Shown here in pieces: positions 58,675 to 64,000 of a stretch of 64,000 bases of DNA (the first letter of the stretch is position 1; each line of letters starts with the position of its first letter). The DNA lies in the NCBI RefSeq assembly GCF_921293095.1, contig NC_060246.1, positions 134,230,198 to 134,294,197 of the forward strand, written 5' to 3'. Source of the DNA: Ischnura elegans. Lineage: Eukaryota; Arthropoda; Insecta; Odonata; Coenagrionidae. A model generated the notes under the pieces. That model was not told where the DNA came from, did no database searches, and saw only the letters and a list, made by a program, of their open reading frames with translations. Made by a program: the position numbers and the translations under genes.

Positions 58675-58740
58675 CCCTGCATCAGACTTCCCTGAAGACG
58701 ATGAGCAACACACTCCTCAAAACTTTGGCGATGATTGAGT
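58675..58740 (+). repeat. Single hammerhead-like module (locus I)
   Basis: Order: CATC, CC, CTGAAGA (perfect CUGANGA), CGATGAG, a weak GAG/CTC stem, CTCAAAAC, TTTGG, CGATGATTG. CATC can pair with GATG and CC with GG to make a loose stem I. The usual GTC before stem I is TTT, so this copy is more decayed than A, C and H. Confidence 0.35.
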
Positions 58741-58849
58741 TTTTTTAACCCGAGAGAAAGCCCGAGAAACATTCAGTGCTGACGCTTATTGCCTTGGATG
58801 GACGGCGGTACCACACAAATGATGAAAGAGAGAAGATGAGTATACGTTT

Positions 58850-59053
58850 GCCGACCTCGGTGGCGGCGCGGCGGGGCAAAGTCCTCGCTTGCGAAACTGG
58901 AGGTCGCGGGTTCGAGCTCCTCCTGGATAGGTTGCCCTATTCAGGACATGGCTGTTTGCGATATTCCATCGTTCTTGATAGTATCCCTTGATATAAAGGT
59001 CTTAAACGTGCTGTTTTCAGGGAGGTGAATATAAATGAAATAAATAAATAAGC
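58850..59053 (+). repeat. tRNA-derived SINE, nearly full length
   Basis: The head begins CGACCTCGGTGGCGGCGCGG and includes CTCGCTTGCGAAACTGGAGG and a B box GGGTTCGAGCTCC (58909-58921), then CCTGGATAGGTTGCCC, a tRNA-unrelated body (GGACATGGCTGTTTG, ATAAAGG, AACGTGCTGTTTTC) and an AATAAATAAATAAG tail. It is the longest of three copies of one family here (others at 12892 and 22255). The A box is degenerate. No target duplication was certain. Confidence 0.75.
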
Positions 59054-59054
59054 C

Positions 59055-61470
59055 AAAGCGTACAGACGAGAACTCAAAACCAATACAGAAGAGGAAAAAA
59101 CAAATTAAATAACGACTACCTCCGGCGGCTGGCAATAAAAAAGGGCCTAAAAAGCCATTCGGTACTCTAGCGACCTGTAGATGACTGCTGAAATTTCCCT
59201 CGAAACTGTCATATACGCTTGTAGAACAACGAGATGAATACCCCGAAAATCGCCGTGAAATTTTCAACCATTTTCAGGCCGTAGTTTCATGACGAACATC
59301 CACGCAAAATTAGCTGGCTAAAATTATGAGTAGGCTTTACGGCCGTTGAATAAGAAGATAAAGCGACGCATGAAAAGGGGTAGTGAATTCATGAATTCTA
59401 AGGAAAATGGTAAACGCAAGATTTTGGACCCATGAAGCAATAGCTTTGATTTGATGCCACAACCATTCGGTCAGCGTAATATTCATGAAAGATAATGCTG
59501 AGCTAGAAGTCTAACCGCAAGGATAAAAATGGATGAGAAAATAGTTCGACATAGCAATACGATGAAGGAAACATAGTAGGAGGAGATTGACCCGCAATTT
59601 TGGATAAAATTCAATATGATATTAATAAATGGTCATAATTCATATTATCTAGCTTTTTGAAATACGATTAACTCTTACAAAGGCAGATAATTATTTCAGT
59701 TCAAATAAATCTCGAGTATAGAGCCCTCACAGGTGATTATCTTTTCGTTTAAACAGATAAAAAAATACTCATTTATTCCCTCCTCGACCTTTTTCAAGTC
59801 AGTAACGATCAAATAGAGAATACATTAGTCACTCATCTATATTGCTTTCACTAAATGGCAAGAAATGAATTGTTAATATTCAGGTCGTCAAAGGAGCTTG
59901 AAAAACAAAAAAAATAATATAGCCATTATATCGGCACAATGGTACAAGAATTGTAAGACCTTGTTTCTTTCTTCATACTCGACCTGATGCAATGAATCGT
60001 GATAGTTTAGCTGCGGCAAAAACTTTTTATACTGCTCACAGCAACCGTAATTCTACACTCTTTCCCCAATGCAAAGGCAAATTAAAACATGTCATTCGAA
60101 GGTCTTCAGTTAGTTACGTGGAGTTTCCTTTCACTTGCCCCGCTAACAGAATGACCTTTTTGGAATTCCAGGACAGCGATCATTTTCGTACGTGTACACA
60201 TAATTGCTGTTGAATAGTGTAAAGTCATAACACTCATTTGCACAATAGATAGTTGCAGCCGCAGTGCACGACATTATTTCAAAATTTTAATAATCTGAAT
60301 ATACATATTCATTAAGACTAGATACGAATTTGAAAAAAAGCGGGATGCTTTCCTGTTCCAAGGCAATACTGGCATTTTAAGGCAAGTGGGATCCCCACCA
60401 TTTTTTGGAATGCCCAATCACCACCAAGTTTCAGAATTAGGCAAAATTAACATGGGCAATTCATGTTACCGTGTTTACTATTCCACAACTTCTTTATCTG
60501 TGGACAACCGTAATTTTCACAGCAAAGAATATTTGGCATGTCTGTTGGCTCAGCTAATTAATAGAACAATGCTAATATGAGATAAATTATTCGTTGTTCA
60601 CCTAAAAGTATTCCATGATATATGATACTGTTTGCCCCTCTGCAGTGAAAACCGTGGTGATACACAAATAAATATGAGCTACAGAACAAGAATCAGCATG
60701 ATCATTTGTTATGAAGCATGACATTATAACGTGAAAATTCCACGAAATGATGCCTCTTGTGGTTGAGTATATCCTGTTGTTCTTAGTATGTGGCCTCAAA
60801 ATTTTAGAAATTTCTTTAAAAAAATGTTTTACTGATGGTACTAATTACATTTTATCGGCAGGAAACCTTTCCTACCCACAAAATAAGAATAGATTCGAAA
60901 TGTTTAACATCGGGTATTCCTCTCTATTACTGAATTCCACATATTCACACTCCTTTAATTGGTTAAATCAAGGCGTATCAAATGCGCTGGTAAGACATTC
61001 TCAGCTATCAACCCATTGTGTTCCAGGCCACAACACAAAAGTTCTTGACACGACGAAGGGGAGGAAGTACTCGTATTTTCCCCATTCCTCCCTTCCCCTC
61101 ATCGGTGACACCACCAGGCTCTCTTGAAAGAAGCGAAAAAAACGGACAAGATCCATATTAGGTCGTCTCTCGAGGATCTGGGGTGGAAAAAATTGAATTC
61201 CCTCCATAAAACTAACTCCATTCTGTAACCGTTCCCCTAGATGGCCATGCAATAGTTGCAGTGAGTACACGCAATGCCCATTTTTCCCGCCAGATCCATC
61301 CGTCCCCCGCCTCCGCCGTAGAATGAGGACGAGTGTACGATACGTTTTTCTCACGGATCTATCGAAGGGCGGGACGAAGGACGACGGACGCATCATACGC
61401 CGACGGTGACCGCCGTCACTGACCACCCCGCTCTTTTAAAGCCTCCACCCGACATGTAGCTTGTCTGTCA
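59055..61470. other. Gene-free stretch
   Basis: Frames at 59992-60213, 60386-60580 and 60747-61127 are open but unrecognised. 61120-61440 is GC-richer with a compositional minus-strand frame. A CT dinucleotide run sits near 61476-61490. Confidence 0.45.
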
Positions 61471-61522
61471 TACGCTCTCTCTCTCTCTCCTCCCCCTATC
61501 GCCCAACTCCTTTCCCACACTA

Positions 61523-61577
61523 CGTCACCGACTATCCCATGAACCCCTTCTCAGACACTACCAGACGAGAAAACTAC
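61523..61577 (+). repeat. 55-bp direct repeat, copy 1
   Basis: CGTCACCGACTATCCCATGA, then TC-CAGACAC and GAGAAAACTAC, match 62475-62532 in the same order and orientation. The function is unknown. Copy 2 lies within the duplicated LINE tail. Confidence 0.7.
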
Positions 61578-61584
61578 ACCGTAT

Positions 61585-62335
61585 AGGCCTGGTTACACGG
61601 TGCATTAATCCTTTAATGACCGAACTAAATTACCGACTGATTTTTATCATTTATTTGCATATACTATTTATTTTGCAACTAATTAAAATATACTATGAAA
61701 GAAAACCCGGACAAAATTTTTAAAATGCGTTTTCAACCAAGTTGCGAAATGAAAGCACAACACAAAATTTTGCAATTGCTATTAAATATAAATATGCACT
61801 TACCTAGAAACTAAGTTTATCTACGTAGTGTATACTGATCTCTTGAATAAATGAGCATTTATCACTTTAGAGTGAGTGTAGGGGAAAAATATCGAATAAA
61901 CTGCATACTCGCCACAGGGGTGACGAAAATAACCAATTTTGAAAAGGCTTAATTAACTACCAATGTGCACACAAGTCATGCGATTCACTTTCAAAAAATA
62001 CGTCTATACTTTGTTTACATAACAAAAGCTATAAAAGTAATCACAGATAAGAAATATGTATAATTTTCATGAATTTTTATAAATCTGTTCCCAAATGGGA
62101 ATATTTGACTGTAAAAGGTTAACATGTACGAGTTAATGAGTGATTGCATGAATGATTTTTATTTCCCGGAACGGAGCATGTACAAATGCATGAAACAAAT
62201 TAGATCAGGCTCTATTTTCTGTACATGCATTAGCACAAGTTGGGTGGTTACACAGTGCATTTTCGTGCTCATTCACGCGTTCATGCATTTAGACATCTTC
62301 GTACGTGTTAATTCATCGTGTGATCAGGGCTTCTA
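61585..62335. mobile_element. Harbinger-like element or mosaic related to 44496-44733
   Basis: The left end AGGCCTGGTTACACGGTGCA-TTAA and the inverted right end AAGCCCTGATCACACGATGA-ATTAA match at about 19 of 25 positions. Inside, GCATGAAACAAATTAGATC and CTATTTT resemble the interior of the MITE at 44496. A second tip-like GGTGGTTACACAGTGCATT starts at 62244, so a shorter element (to 62335) may be nested. No clean target duplication was found and there are no transposase codons. Confidence 0.4.
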
Positions 62336-62337
62336 AT

Positions 62338-62712
62338 GAAGATAAAATGGATTGACAGATGCTTCCAAAAACTTTAGGGAGAAGGTGGGACGACTGAGTT
62401 GGCCGCATTATGAGGCATGATGGCCTGATGAAAACAATCGTAGAAGAACAGGTGGAAGAGAAGAGGGGCTCGTGCGTCACCGACTATCCCATGAACCTAT
62501 TCGCAGACACCAAGAGCCAGGTGAGAAAACTACTACGTAACATGAAGATGAAGATAAAATAGATCAAATGAGCGAGAAATGACGAAGTGCTAAGAAGATT
62601 GGGAGAAAAGTGAAGCCTTCTAAAACCCTGAAGGAGAAGACGGGACAACTTAGTTGGCTGGGTCACGAGGCATGATGGCCAGACAATCGTAGAAGGACAG
62701 GTGTAAGGGAAG
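62338..62712 (+). pseudogene. Duplicated LINE reverse transcriptase tail
   Basis: Two related copies of the LINE tail lie in tandem. Copy 1 (62338-62465) has GATAAAATGGAT and GGCATGATGGCCTGATGAAA followed by ACAATCGTAGAAGAACAGG. Copy 2 (62549-62712) has GATAAAATAGATC, NDEVLRRLGEK in translation, GGCATGATGGCC and ACAATCGTAGAAGGACAGG. Translations give RHDG and TIVEGQV, the conserved LINE C-terminal domain, interrupted by stops. Copy 2 continues into the MITE-split tail. Confidence 0.6.
62476..62532 (+). repeat. 55-bp direct repeat, copy 2
   Basis: Partner of 61523-61577 (CGTCACCGACTATCCCATGA, GCAGACACC, GAGAAAACTAC), 0.95 kb downstream. It sits between the two LINE-tail copies, so the duplication at this locus took in neighbouring DNA. 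Confidence 0.7.
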
Positions 62713-63140
62713 GCCCCAAATTAGTTATATGGGACCAGGGGCGCAGCGAGTAATTCAGGCTAGGGGGGGCGCAACTAATACTTAGAGGGGTGAGGGGGTG
62801 GAATACCCACCAGAATAAGCGGGAGGCGCGGGAGCCCTCCCCCAGAACAAATTTAAGATGAATGGTTCATAATGGGAAGTTTTGCGGCTTTCTGACAGAT
62901 ATTTTATCAACCCTTGCACTACCTACTCTATAAGTTATATAAATCCAATTAAGTTAAAAGGATTAAACTTAAAAATTTCTCTGAGCTCTGGGGGGAGTTT
63001 TATCCCCCAAAAACCCCCTCGCTGCGTCAATTCATGAGACAGGTTATATAGGACGTAGAAGAGAAGAAATACGTCACCATGAAAAGGCTAGCGGATAGGA
63101 GAGCGGAATGGAGGGCTGCGTCACATCAATCTTAGGACTG
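62713..63140 (+). pseudogene. LINE reverse transcriptase tail split by a MITE
   Basis: Upstream codons give SYMG, ending in the target site at 62735. Downstream, from 63041, the frame resumes as QVI, a stop, then DVEEKKYVTMKRLADRR and AEWRAASHQS, ending at a stop about 63133. Removing the MITE and one target copy restores continuous reading except for that stop. This is the C-terminal end of an arthropod non-LTR reverse transcriptase (the M-K-R-L-A-x-D-R-x-x-W-R signature). Confidence 0.75.
62728..63040. mobile_element. hAT-like MITE nested in the LINE tail
   Basis: The element 62736-63032 starts CAGGGGCGCAGCGAG. The right end has CTCGCTGCG, the inverse of the left tip, followed by decayed bases. 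TATGGGAC (62728-62735) and CATGAGAC (63033-63040) are a degraded 8-bp target duplication (6 of 8). The position is fixed independently by the LINE reading frame on either side. The right interior (CTCTGAG, GGGGGGAG, ATCCCCC) resembles the MITE at 7561. It is noncoding and mobilised in trans by hAT transposase (inference). Confidence 0.75.
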
Positions 63141-63144
63141 TTGA

Positions 63145-64000
63145 CTTAAGATGATGTAACTGTAAAAAGATGACTGTTGACTTAAAAGTAATGTGGTTAG
63201 CCTGTCTGTAGTGAAGATACCGAGACGTAACGACAATTTCCAACCAACAAGGTAGTCGCTGCATTTCGCTCGACAAAAATTTCGGTCACTCCCGACAGAT
63301 TCATGAAGGTATCTCTAAAGTTTGTACAATAATAATAAAGTCACTGTATCATTTAAATTAGACCCACCCACGCGGTCTTGTGGACACACGAGCAGAATAC
63401 TAACGACTATTTCTCGAGCTTACCGAGAGGCCCAGGATACCAGCAATTTTACCGATACGTCTTGGGAAAAATAACTTACAGAATAGTAATATTCGTTAAG
63501 CAGCCGGTAAGGGAGTAGGAAAAAAATAAGCCGAGGGGCAGAATTTGAGTAGATAATGTGCAGGATCGGAAGAAGTCTTCTAGAGTCTTCTTAAGTCACA
63601 GCCATTCAAACGAAACCCATTACTAACAGTATAATGCTCAATCCGGAGGTTGGTATAGATGTGAGAGGGAAGCTAATCAATCGAAACTAAACCACAAGCA
63701 TGTGAACATCACATAATCAGGGAAAGGTACTATTCCAATGAAATGGAATCGGCCTGCTGCCGCTCTTCCATGAACCTAGTGATTCTCCAGTTACTCTCAG
63801 TACGAAATTTGTATCCCGCTATCCTCTTCTCTGCATTAAATTTCCCATAGCACTTAGCTATTCGGCTAATTACCCTTCCTTCTATACAGAAGAGCCCAAT
63901 TATTATCCATCAACGAATAAATTTTAGCAGTGAAATGATAACAAACAATGAGTTACATTATCAACTCCAAAAGTAAACTGTACTTAGATTACCGCGGAGA
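63145..64000. other. Gene-free AT-rich DNA
   Basis: GACTGTTGACTTAA occurs twice (63136 and 63172 regions), a short local repeat beside the LINE end. Otherwise no frame or repeat was recognised to the window edge. Confidence 0.5.

Noticed and set aside
1..64000. CRISPR arrays, rRNA, bacterial operons, telomeric TTAGG arrays
   Set aside because: No regularly spaced repeat array, no rRNA-like sequence, no tandem TTAGG, and no prokaryotic gene density; the composition is eukaryotic intergenic DNA.

Overview
The window reads as arthropod, probably insect, nuclear DNA. It is AT-rich, almost free of coding sequence, and made of old decayed mobile DNA: tRNA-derived SINEs, C-terminal fragments of non-LTR reverse transcriptases, several MITEs with recognisable inverted termini and target duplications, and many fold-back repeats. 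There are no operons, ribosome-binding sites or rRNA genes. No intact host gene could be assigned. The species cannot be named from the sequence.

Layout. 1-7500: mostly unique AT-rich DNA with two tRNA-like SINE heads and one small LINE-tail fragment. 7.5-17 kb: a hAT-like MITE, two fold-back repeats carrying a hammerhead-like motif, a GC/purine-rich block, a minisatellite, a SINE, a 156-bp hAT-like MITE with a perfect 8-bp target duplication, and a GC-richer block. 17-24 kb: the 3' end of a minus-strand LINE with a tandemly repeated 3' UTR, a 175-bp direct repeat pair, a roughly 1-kb element with imperfect inverted termini and an unknown broken ORF, a minus-strand SINE and a third fold-back. 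24-43 kb: largely featureless except small repeats, one single hammerhead-like motif, a 303-bp MITE and a tandem duplication. 43-45 kb: a badly broken LINE reverse transcriptase and a PIF/Harbinger-like MITE. 45-53 kb: a few unrecognised coding-like pieces, a minus-strand fragment that looks like an insect gustatory-receptor N-terminus with a frameshift, a fold-back insertion flanked by a 14-bp direct repeat, and another LINE 3' end. 53-64 kb: a large near-perfect hairpin, a SINE, a Harbinger-like mosaic, and LINE tails, one of them cleanly split by a hAT-like MITE.

The most unusual signal is a short module found at eight loci (about 13 copies). It consists of a stem I strand, a YTGANRA-like core, a stem II hairpin, GAAAC, usually GTC, and a matching stem I strand, often followed by AATAAA-like and TGTGGAA-like text. 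The stem I sequence differs between loci while staying complementary, which is the architecture of a type I hammerhead ribozyme, as known from Penelope-like elements and retrozymes. Five loci carry the module as inverted pairs with the same polarity: module 5' ends at the centre, tails outward. The core is not canonical (an extra base before stem II, and G8 changed in some copies), so catalysis is unproven.
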